NCBI GenBank assembly: GCA_964578345.1
Contig: CAZOCP010000001.1
Span: 48,622-112,621, forward strand
DNA length: 64,000 bases
Direction: 5' to 3'
Source of the DNA: VGKP01 sp964578345
GTDB taxonomy: Archaea; Nanobdellota; Nanobdellia; Pacearchaeales; GW2011-AR1
Under the pieces are notes generated by a model that saw only the letters and a program-made list of their open reading frames with translations, ran no database searches and had not been told where the DNA came from. The translations under genes were made by a program, and so were the position numbers. Shown in pieces: positions 1-7,123 of the stretch (positions are counted from its first letter, which is position 1; each line of letters opens with the position of its first letter).

Positions 1-2039
1 AAAGAATCGCATGAAGAACAGTAGTATCTCAATATGCATTCTTGTCTGCACTTCTCGCAAAAAGGATAAACTGAATCAATTGAGCAGTTTCTGCAGAAAT
101 ACAGGGGAAACTCTGCCTTAACTCCTCCTTCCTCTATAGCAGACAAAAGGCTTCTCATTCTTCCTCCTTCCTCTCCTACAGGAAAAAGAACATGCGGACT
201 TCCTACAAGCTTGCGCAATTTAGCTTTCTCTGGTCTGCCCATTCTCGCGCCTATAAATGTGCCTGATTTATCTTTTATTTTAACAGGACAAAGTTCATTA
301 ATAATATCTAATACCGGCTTATTGGATATTCTAACAGAAATGGTATCTATGTTTTTTTCTAATAAAGAATAATCAAGAATACCTAAATTAAACAGTAGCG
401 CTTTGGTATTTTTTTCAGAAAGAACAACATTCTCAATGCTCAGGCTATGCTCACACCCTATAATTTCAAGTGCCCTTTTTCCTTTAGAAAATCTCTCTTT
501 ATCTTGGCGCGTAAAGGGTAGCACAAGACTCTTTTCTCTAACTTCTCCATGTGCAATCCAGTCTAATAAAGCAAGAAAATCTTCATAAGAAATTTCCCTC
601 CAATAGTAAATAAAAGAAGGGTGAAGAGGAACTTTATATTTTTCTGACATAATCAGAGCATCAGAAAAAACAGGAAACATTTCACTATTCCCTCCTGCAG
701 CCATTAGCTCTTCCAGCCAATACTGCTCAATATAGCCTGCCTCCTCTAACGGATGATTCCTATTTAAAAAATCTCCATAAGGAACTAGCAAATCTCCCAA
801 ATAAATAATCTCAATAATCTGTGGGTATATCTTCAAAGTCTCGTTATGGTCTTTAAGAATTCTAACGGCCCCGTCTAATAATTTAACTATCGGACCGTCT
901 ATGTTATCACAGATTGCGATTGTACATCCTTTTGTAGGTTTCTCGATTTTCAACTGTGTCCCGACTGCAATAAACCCTTGGGTAACCGCCATTGTCGCAG
1001 GATGAAGCGCAAGAGTAGAGTATCCTGTATTTCGGCATCTGCCATACCTCAAACGAAAAGCTCCAGACCTAGAAGGGTGCGCAAAAACCGGCCTTCCGGC
1101 AACTAAATCTTGAATGTATGTGGCTCCAGAACGCTGGCCTCCTGCCTCCCTCTCTTTAATTTTCTTTTGTAGTTTAACAAACTCTTCCAGCCAATCCCAC
1201 CCGGATAAATTAAATCCTTTTTGTTTTAATTTTATTATTCTCCCTAAAACCTTCGGCGCCTTCTGTGCAAGGCCTTCTCCAATAACTAAAGCAAATCCGC
1301 TCCTAATAAAATTAGTCTCTATTCGCGGAAGATCTTTATAATTATAAACTTCTTTGTCCTCGCTAGGGTCTCCGGTTAATTGAACAGGCAAATTTTGCAT
1401 AAGAAACTCCAGTTCTTTTTCAGAAGGAAGATACTGTAAATTTGTAATGCGCTCGTGGTATTCATAGCACTCGTGAATTCCTCGTTTGATTTCGTCATCT
1501 GTGGGGTCGTAAAGAGCATATCCAAAAATTTCACGAAGGTAATCAATAATAACTAAAGAAAAAGCAGCCTCGGTCCCCCCTGCCGATCTAATTGGCCCCG
1601 AATAATATGGAGCAAAAAAATCTTCTCCTTTAGAAGTCTTCTTTAATTTAAGTTGTATAAATCCCTCAATAGGAGAAGAAACATACCCTAAAGTCAAATA
1701 TCCTATTGCAACTCTGATTCCCGCCTCAATTGCTTCTAAATGACTTTGGAATTTACAAAACTTTTCTTTTGCAATTTCCTCTGCAATCTTCAATGCAACA
1801 GCAGGGTCAAGAGAGCCGTATTGTTTCTCTAATTCAAAAATTCTTCGGATAATTCCTTGGTCAATAATCTGAGGGTATAAAACTGAAACTAATCCGACGA
1901 CTCTTTCTGCCAAAGAATTAGCTAGGGGAACTTCAACATCGCTCACAGGGTCGTATCCCTTCTTTTTTGCCTCCTTTGCTATAGTATAACATATTTGAAC
2001 ATTGTCTTCAATAGAAGAAAAATGATGATTAATATGCAC
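1..2039 (-). CDS. polC: DNA polymerase D large subunit DP2 (N-terminal part; runs off window)
   Basis: Translation of the minus strand gives about 680 codons of the catalytic subunit of archaeal polymerase D, without a stop before the window edge. Seen: the conserved early segment GPIRSAGGTEAAFSLVIIDY, the segment GATYIQDLVAGRPVFAHPSR with RSGAFRLRYGRCRNTG following, GARMGRPEKAKLR, and a Cys-rich zinc ribbon (CRNC, CEKC, CSSC) close to the edge. The start is a GTG at 2039 preceded by AGGAGG eight bases upstream; it overlaps the end of DP1 by 11 bases, so translation is probably coupled. The catalytic aspartate region would lie outside the window. Family assignment is secure. Confidence 0.95.
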   Translation of the reverse strand, partial: MHINHHFSSIEDNVQICYTIAKEAKKKGYDPVSDVEVPLANSLAERVVGLVSVLYPQIIDQGIIRRIFELEKQYGSLDPAVALKIAEEIAKEKFCKFQSHLEAIEAGIRVAIGYLTLGYVSSPIEGFIQLKLKKTSKGEDFFAPYYSGPIRSAGGTEAAFSLVIIDYLREIFGYALYDPTDDEIKRGIHECYEYHERITNLQYLPSEKELEFLMQNLPVQLTGDPSEDKEVYNYKDLPRIETNFIRSGFALVIGEGLAQKAPKVLGRIIKLKQKGFNLSGWDWLEEFVKLQKKIKEREAGGQRSGATYIQDLVAGRPVFAHPSRSGAFRLRYGRCRNTGYSTLALHPATMAVTQGFIAVGTQLKIEKPTKGCTIAICDNIDGPIVKLLDGAVRILKDHNETLKIYPQIIEIIYLGDLLVPYGDFLNRNHPLEEAGYIEQYWLEELMAAGGNSEMFPVFSDALIMSEKYKVPLHPSFIYYWREISYEDFLALLDWIAHGEVREKSLVLPFTRQDKERFSKGKRALEIIGCEHSLSIENVVLSEKNTKALLFNLGILDYSLLEKNIDTISVRISNKPVLDIINELCPVKIKDKSGTFIGARMGRPEKAKLRKLVGSPHVLFPVGEEGGRMRSLLSAIEEGGVKAEFPLYFCRNCSIDSVYPFCEKCRQECILRYYCSSCDS

Positions 2040-3603
2040 GATTGATTTCCTCCTCTACGCCGAAATCATAAACTTTCAGTTCTCTTGTTTTTAGGTTTAA
2101 CACTGGAACTTTTGCAGGTTCTGGAATATTTCCAACTTTCTCTTCAAATTCTGTCTGGGCCTGCCAACAGCTTCCAGTTATAATAAGAGTCCCGTTGTAA
2201 TTCTCAATATCTAGTCTATGCACTTCTCCTGTACATAAAACATCTGGAACTTCTTCTATAACCAATGGATCTTTTTCTGCATTTGGGATATAGATAACTG
2301 AAGAATGTGTTGGTGCAAGGTGCCTTCTCTTTAACATATGTCTAACTGCTTTGGCGGGCGATCTGTGCGCTTTCATTTCCCTTAATTCAGGAATCTCATT
2401 AATAAAAGAATGTATGCTTGCTCCATGGTACATTAAAACTTTAAATTCTTTGTCCTGCTCATAGAGCTTCACAAGCGAGGGATTAGTCACAAGCACTAAA
2501 TTTTCTATTTCGTATAAAGGAGAGCCGTAATATCTATCGATTAATGGCTGTGGTTCGGCAACTCTTGTTGCGTCATGCTGCCCAGGACACATAAAAATAA
2601 TTATGTTTTTAGGTATTCTTTTCATATAAGAAGCCAAAAGAGAATATTGCTCTTTCATGCTTTTCAAAGCTAAAACCTGCTCTTGCCCGGGAAAAATTCC
2701 AACTCCATCGACATTGTCTCCGGAAAAAAACAAATATTTAATTTTCTTAGCTGATTCTTCATCACTGTTAATCCACTCTAAAAAACGTTCGAAGCTTTTG
2801 TATAAATGTCTGTCGCTCCCACAATGAACGTCGGATAAAAAAGCAATTGATATGTCTTGCTCGAATTTTGATTTCTCAAGAAGAAAAGCATCTGGGAAAT
2901 AAATATCATGAATAAAAATAATATCTCGGTTTCCTGACGCTTTAACAGCAACTACATCATCTAGCTGCAGTTCTCGGGCTTTGTTAAAAACCTCTAGCCG
3001 CTCTAATTTTACCAAGCCGCTGATTTTTCCTGTCAAATCTTCCAAAGAAATAATTAAGTTCTTATTTTTTGTCTGCCTCTTTTCATTTACGATTCCAATA
3101 ATGCTTAATTGTTGCCTCTCACTAGAAATTTTATTTATTGAACACAGATTCGTCAAATCTTGCCTTTGCATTAAAATACGTTGTAGTTGTTGATAGCGCG
3201 AACGAAAGTGATTTATAAAGTCAGAAACCTCGATTTTCTTAGAGGGAAGCGTAGATGAATAAAATAGTCTATAAGAAGAAGTCTGGGGGTTTATATTTTC
3301 TATTCCCGCACTTGATAGATTTATTTTTTCTTTTCTAATTTCAAATTTAATTCCTAATTTAATAAAAACATTCTCTATAGATAATTTATCTTCGCCTGAC
3401 AGTTGCCCTAAAATTTGCTGAACATATTCTATATTATTTGATAAAGTAGATTTGGTTATTAATTTCTGCCCGGAAAATCTAACAAGATTTTCCAAAAAAA
3501 CTTGCGCAATTTTTTTATCTTGTATGCTCTCTAAAATATCAAAAATCTCTTTTTCTAATAATAGCCCGCTCTCCCGAATTGTGTTTAAAATATCAGAATT
3601 CAT
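2029..3603 (-). CDS. polB: DNA polymerase D small subunit DP1 (3'-5' exonuclease-type phosphoesterase)
   Basis: 524 aa: N-terminal helical region, an OB-type middle (about 155-230) and a calcineurin-like phosphoesterase domain. Metal-site motifs visible: FLSDVHCGS, FSGDNVDGVG, CPGQHDATRVAEPQP (about residue 339), MYHGAS and CTGEVHRLD (about residue 456). In the family these are normally GNHD and GHVH, so an Asn and a His metal ligand are replaced by Gln and Glu here (codons CAG and GAA read directly). The proofreading exonuclease may therefore be weakened or use altered metal coordination; that is inference. The gene starts in an ATGA overlap with orc1/cdc6 and overlaps DP2, forming one replication operon. 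Confidence 0.94.
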   Translation of the reverse strand: MNSDILNTIRESGLLLEKEIFDILESIQDKKIAQVFLENLVRFSGQKLITKSTLSNNIEYVQQILGQLSGEDKLSIENVFIKLGIKFEIRKEKINLSSAGIENINPQTSSYRLFYSSTLPSKKIEVSDFINHFRSRYQQLQRILMQRQDLTNLCSINKISSERQQLSIIGIVNEKRQTKNKNLIISLEDLTGKISGLVKLERLEVFNKARELQLDDVVAVKASGNRDIIFIHDIYFPDAFLLEKSKFEQDISIAFLSDVHCGSDRHLYKSFERFLEWINSDEESAKKIKYLFFSGDNVDGVGIFPGQEQVLALKSMKEQYSLLASYMKRIPKNIIIFMCPGQHDATRVAEPQPLIDRYYGSPLYEIENLVLVTNPSLVKLYEQDKEFKVLMYHGASIHSFINEIPELREMKAHRSPAKAVRHMLKRRHLAPTHSSVIYIPNAEKDPLVIEEVPDVLCTGEVHRLDIENYNGTLIITGSCWQAQTEFEEKVGNIPEPAKVPVLNLKTRELKVYDFGVEEEINRAY

Positions 3604-4805
3604 TGGAATAAAGCACGATCTAAAATATCCCGCGCCTTTGGTTTAATGTTTTGGCCTAACATCAGTTTTATCTCGCGCATTCTCCCCCTACGTCCTTTGC
3701 TGATTACTTGCGCAGTTATAATCCCAAGCATATCAAACTCCGCGAGAATATCTGAAATTCTTCTTTGTGTTAGTATTTCATTTTTCGTCTTCTCGCATAA
3801 TAATTGATAAGCACCATAAACTTCGCCTGTGTAAATGGGGCTAGACTTATTTGTATCGTCTAATTGCATAATTGCAGCCAAAACCAATTGAAATTGTCTT
3901 GGCTCGCTCTCGATAATATCAAGCATTTTGTCTTTCTCTATTTTCTGATTTGCAGAATCTATATGGGATAATGTAATAGACTTGCTCTCTTCTCTTTCTG
4001 CCAGCTCTCCCGCAACTCTCAGCAAATCAAGCGCTCTTCTGGCGTCCCCGTGTTCTCTAGCTGCATAAGCCGCGCATTTTGCTAGAACTCCTTCGCCTAA
4101 TACCCCTTGTTTAAATGCGTGCTGCGCTCTCTCTCTCAAAATATCCTGTAATTGCAGTGCATTATAGGGCGAGAAAACCATCTCCTCCTCTCCTAAAGAG
4201 CTCTTAACTCTAGGATCCAAATTATCCTTAAATGTTAGGCTGTTGCTTATCCCAATAATGCTGATCTGGGCGTGTCTCAGCTCTGAATTCAGTCTGGTCA
4301 AAGTATAAATAAAACTATCAGAAATCTTTTTGACTGCTTGGTCTATTTCATCTAATACTATAATAATAATTTGTTTTTTATAATCTATTAATTCAATAAA
4401 TCTTCGATAAACTTCATCCGTAGGAAGTCCGGTTGCCGGGACTGTCCCCCCTAAAGTATTTATCAACTCTGCAAGAATCCTGTATTCTGTGTCTGCAATT
4501 TTTTTAAGTTTGCAGTTTATATAAACAAATTGCAGGTTCTCCTCTCCAAGTTCTTTTATTTTATCCATTAGCTTCAAACCAACGTGTTGGACGCATAGCG
4601 TCTTTCCGCTTCCTGTCTTGCCATAAACAAAAAGATTGCTGATTCTCTCTCCTCGCAGCGCGGGCGCCAATATGGAAGCCACCGAAGCAATTTGTTCGTC
4701 TCTGTGCGGAACAAAATCAGGCGTATAGTTCGATTGTAAACAGCTCTTATTTTTAAATAAACTCTGAGATACAAATGCATTAAAAATACCCTCAACTCTG
4801 TCCAT
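3600..4805 (-). CDS. cdc6: Orc1/Cdc6 replication initiator (AAA+ ATPase)
   Basis: 401 aa, normal length. AAA+ module with Walker A YGKTGSGKT (61-69), Walker B IIIVLDEID (about 147-155), a sensor-1 type segment IIGISNS and a sensor-2 region GDARRALDLLR. The C-terminal third (about 300-401) is the winged-helix DNA-binding domain. It is the first gene of the cdc6-DP1-DP2 operon and its 5' side opens into the AT-rich repeat region. In archaea this initiator typically binds ORB elements beside its own gene, which fits the adjacent origin candidate. Leaderless or short-leader start at ATG 4805. Confidence 0.95.
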   Translation of the reverse strand: MDRVEGIFNAFVSQSLFKNKSCLQSNYTPDFVPHRDEQIASVASILAPALRGERISNLFVYGKTGSGKTLCVQHVGLKLMDKIKELGEENLQFVYINCKLKKIADTEYRILAELINTLGGTVPATGLPTDEVYRRFIELIDYKKQIIIIVLDEIDQAVKKISDSFIYTLTRLNSELRHAQISIIGISNSLTFKDNLDPRVKSSLGEEEMVFSPYNALQLQDILRERAQHAFKQGVLGEGVLAKCAAYAAREHGDARRALDLLRVAGELAEREESKSITLSHIDSANQKIEKDKMLDIIESEPRQFQLVLAAIMQLDDTNKSSPIYTGEVYGAYQLLCEKTKNEILTQRRISDILAEFDMLGIITAQVISKGRRGRMREIKLMLGQNIKPKARDILDRALFQ

Positions 4806-4867
4806 ATATCACCTCTAAATTCTAGATGTAATAAGAGATTATAAACTTATAGGTATTATTTTTCATA

Positions 4868-4880
4868 TTTCCTGTGGAAA
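4868..4880. repeat. Mini-ORB-like dyad TTTCCTGTGGAAA
   Basis: TTTCCTGTGGAAA is a near-perfect dyad, 63 bp upstream of the orc1/cdc6 start. It differs by one base from the TTCCASTGGAAA core known from euryarchaeal mini-ORBs. A probable initiator binding site. Confidence 0.6.
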
Positions 4881-4942
4881 AAAGAATTTAAAGAGAATAA
4901 ACCCTCCTTGAAGAAAAAAACAAACAATATCTCACACCTTGC

Positions 4943-4957
4943 TTTCCTATGGAGAAC
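4943..4957. repeat. Second, weaker ORB-like site TTTCCTATGGAGAAC
   Basis: Shares TTTCCT-TGGA with the site at 4868-4880 and is followed by AAATGAAAC, as ORBs often carry a GAAAC tail. Weaker match; supporting evidence only. Confidence 0.4.
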
Positions 4958-4992
4958 ATAAACAAATGAAACATTCCCAAATTAATAAATGA

Positions 4993-5107
4993 TTTGTATA
5001 TAACCATAAATTTGTATATAACCATAAAATACAGTTTATATTAACTTTATACTAAATACAATTTATATTAACTTTATACTATATAATAATACTCTAGAGT
5101 ATTATTA
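4993..5107. repeat. Short tandem duplications and a palindrome in the AT-rich core
   Basis: Positions 4993-5010 and 5011-5028 are an exact 18-bp tandem duplication (TTTGTATATAACCATAAA). 5031-5054 and 5058-5081 are 24-bp copies differing at one base. 5084-5107 is a perfect 24-bp palindrome around CTCTAGAG. Such AT-rich direct repeats are expected of a DNA unwinding element. Confidence 0.8.
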
Positions 5108-5211
5108 ATTACCAATCAGAACATTATATATAACCATAAATACACTTTTTATTACATAGTCCTATTAATCCGAATATTATACATAACTATAAAAAATACT
5201 TTCTAATATAT

Positions 5212-5358
5212 TATATTTAATTATATACTATTATATAATATCTTTTTCTATATAGTATATTTAATTATATACTATTATAAAACATACTTTCCAATATAAT
5301 ACATTTACTTATATACTATTACATAATATATTTTTCTATATATTATATTTATATATGG
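5212..5358. repeat. 44-bp degenerate tandem repeat, AT-rich
   Basis: Units start at 5212, 5256 and 5300 with a partial fourth at 5344, an exact 44-bp period; each carries TTAATTATATACTATTATA or a close variant. More divergent units can be traced back to about 5120. Nearly pure A/T, located between the ORB-like sites and the phased GAAACAA motifs. Confidence 0.8.
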
Positions 5359-5422
5359 AAAAATTTAAAAAGGAAGAAAAAATCCACGAGGAACAAACTC
5401 ACTATATAAATCCCCTCCATGA

Positions 5423-5484
5423 GAAACAATAGGGTCTCCAGGAAACAACCTTAAACCAAGAAACAACTCCAACCCAAGAAACAA
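5423..5484. repeat. Four phased GAAACAA iteron-like repeats
   Basis: GAAACAA begins at 5423, 5442, 5460 and 5478, spacings of 19, 18 and 18 bp; two copies share the longer CCAAGAAACAAC. The surrounding 5390-5560 segment is strongly G-poor on the plus strand and has no convincing ORF. Could be initiator or accessory-protein sites. Confidence 0.6.
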
Positions 5485-5576
5485 CACCCCATATTTCATA
5501 TTATCACCAATCCACACAATCTCCCCACCCCCTTCCCACAACCTATTATCCCCTTTATCCAGTACAAAAAATAGAG

Positions 5577-5590
5577 AAAAGTTTATATAT
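5577..5590 (+). promoter_or_regulatory. TATA box for the PRC-barrel gene
   Basis: GTTTATATATAT lies about 25-30 bp upstream of ATG 5611, which predicts a leaderless transcript. Confidence 0.6.
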
Positions 5591-5610
5591 ATCTCACAAT
5601 TACAAACCAC

Positions 5611-5871
5611 ATGCCATTGGACAAACGCCCACTTAAAGACATAATAGGAAAACTAGTAGTGACCAAAGAAGGAAGACGTCTCGGTATTGTGAAAGACATA
5701 ACTTTCGAAACAAGAACAGGCGAACTCATACAAATAATTCTTAAAGACACTACCCCATATACCAAAAATCTCAATCTAGAAACATCCCCCCAAAAAGAAA
5801 CACTTATTCCATACAACACCATTATCGCAATAGGAGACTTTGTAGTTATTTCAGAAGAAGATTTAATATAG
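5611..5871 (+). CDS. PRC-barrel domain protein
   Basis: 86 aa, essentially one PRC-barrel: DIIGKLVVTKEGRRLGIVKD, then ELIQIILKD, and a C-terminal strand pair ending IPYNTIIAIGDFVVISEEDLI. Small archaeal PRC-barrel proteins are widespread and resemble the RimM/photosystem H-subunit fold; their partners are mostly unknown. It reads away from the origin region and precedes the gene at 5904 by 32 bp, so the two may be cotranscribed. Fold assignment is strong, function unknown. Confidence 0.85.
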   Translation: MPLDKRPLKDIIGKLVVTKEGRRLGIVKDITFETRTGELIQIILKDTTPYTKNLNLETSPQKETLIPYNTIIAIGDFVVISEEDLI

Positions 5872-5903
5872 ACCACCAATTTTAAATATACAAAATCACA
5901 ACA

Positions 5904-6338
5904 ATGATCCAACTAGTCAGTTTTAATTTTTCCAAGATTTCGGCCGAAAGACACCTCAATTTCACTCTTCAAAACATAAACACAAATATAGAATTCATCT
6001 CAATAGATAAAGACAAGCTAGATTTAATTAAAGACAACGAAATTTTAAATATAAAGTTTAAGTTAACCATCTCTTATACAAAAAAAGAAGATAAAAAAAC
6101 AGAAGAGGAAAAACAAGGAGAAGTGTTTTTTGAAGGGAATCTCATAGTATCAACAGATAAAGAAGAAGCAAAAAACATTCTCAAACAATGGAAGAAAAAA
6201 GAGATAAACCCACAAATAAAACTTCCTCTTTTCAACACAATTCTAGAAAGATGCGCCGCCAAAGCTCTGAAATTAGAAGAAGAGGTCAACCTACCTTTCC
6301 ACATTCCCATTCCAAAAATACAGCCCAAACAACAATAA
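5904..6338 (+). CDS. Conserved-looking archaeal protein of unknown function
   Basis: 144 aa. Strand-rich N-terminal half, a Lys/Glu-rich loop (about 55-70), a segment GEVFFEGNLIVSTDKEEAKN, a charged helix, and a C-terminal helix ILERCAAKALKLEEEVNLP ending with IPIPKIQ. The arrangement (antiparallel strands, long helix, final Pro-rich tail) loosely recalls SecB-like folds, but no diagnostic SecB motif is present, so no function is assigned. It ends flush against the convergent phosphoesterase gene. Confidence 0.6.
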   Translation: MIQLVSFNFSKISAERHLNFTLQNINTNIEFISIDKDKLDLIKDNEILNIKFKLTISYTKKEDKKTEEEKQGEVFFEGNLIVSTDKEEAKNILKQWKKKEINPQIKLPLFNTILERCAAKALKLEEEVNLPFHIPIPKIQPKQQ

Positions 6339-7058
6339 TTACTTTAAATCTCCAACCTTCCCAAAATCAAGCACTTCTAAATTTTCTCCCATAATTTTGA
6401 CTCGAAAGTTCATTAAGTTAAATTTCCATGCCAAATTGCTTTGATTATTTACTACATCTATTCCTTCTCCAATTCCAGAAAAACTAGGTAAAATTATTAT
6501 TTTTTTATCTCTATATTTTCCCTCAAGAAAACATTTATATTTTTCAACTTTAACACCATCTCTCAAACTAACAGCCGGATGTAAATGTCCCATTATCCAG
6601 AATTTAATTTTCTTTTTATAAATCTCAGAAAAATCTTTGTCGCCATGCAAAAAACAATACTTCTCTAATAATAAATATTCTCTAATAATATATTTTCTCT
6701 TATTTACGATTTCTAATAGATAATTATCATGATTTCCCTTAATTATCTCAATTTTTTTACATTTTTTATCTAAATAATCAAATAAATTAACCAAACCATA
6801 TCTCTCTTCTAATGTTAAACCTGAAAACTCATGCTTCAAATCTCCCAAAATAACTACCTTCTCAACTTTCTCAATCCTTTCAAATATTTCTTCAAAATCA
6901 GAAATCATCTCATCATACATTCTTTTCGATATATCGACTCCTCCAATCTTTCCAAATGCACCAATATGTATATCACCTATCACCAAAATTTTATCTCTCT
7001 TTCCGGCTTCTTCATTTTCAATTAACAAGCATTTTCCTATATATTTTACTTTCTCCAT
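6339..7058 (-). CDS. Lhr-associated ICC-like phosphoesterase
   Basis: 239 aa calcineurin-like metallophosphoesterase. Motifs in order: VIGDIHIGAFG (metal Asp/His), VVILGDLKHEFSG, IIKGNHDNY, FLHGDKD and WIMGHLHPAVS, so the metal site looks complete. Archaeal members of this group are frequently encoded beside Lhr helicases, and here it follows lhr by 65 bp on the same strand. The pair probably acts together in nucleic-acid repair or processing; substrate not known from sequence. Confidence 0.88.
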   Translation of the reverse strand: MEKVKYIGKCLLIENEEAGKRDKILVIGDIHIGAFGKIGGVDISKRMYDEMISDFEEIFERIEKVEKVVILGDLKHEFSGLTLEERYGLVNLFDYLDKKCKKIEIIKGNHDNYLLEIVNKRKYIIREYLLLEKYCFLHGDKDFSEIYKKKIKFWIMGHLHPAVSLRDGVKVEKYKCFLEGKYRDKKIIILPSFSGIGEGIDVVNNQSNLAWKFNLMNFRVKIMGENLEVLDFGKVGDLK

Positions 7059-7123
7059 AAAATTTCCATAGAAAGATACTAATTAAGGTTTTCTACAATA
7101 TCAAATAAGCGAAGGCCCGATTA

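Larger units (their letters stand above)
4806..5600. other. Candidate replication origin (oriC) next to orc1/cdc6
   Basis: About 800 bp without a credible gene, extremely AT-rich between 4975 and 5360 and packed with repeats: two ORB-like dyads near orc1/cdc6, an 18-bp and a 24-bp tandem duplication, a 24-bp perfect palindrome centred at 5095/5096, a 44-bp degenerate tandem repeat, and four phased GAAACAA motifs. Archaeal origins usually lie immediately upstream of orc1/cdc6 and combine initiator sites with an AT-rich unwinding element. The call rests on position and repeat content; no skew or binding data were available. Confidence 0.75.

Noticed and set aside
403..1341. Small plus-strand ORFs in the first 1.4 kb
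   Set aside because: Antisense shadows of the DP2 reading frame, which is open across the entire stretch.
5212..5358. 44-bp tandem repeats as a CRISPR array
   Set aside because: Contiguous degenerate AT-rich tandem units with no spacers between conserved repeats, and no cas genes in the window.
5365..5610. 81-aa minus-strand ORF
   Set aside because: Overlaps the TATA box of the PRC-barrel gene and the phased GAAACAA repeats; composition is low-complexity and no ribosome site is seen.
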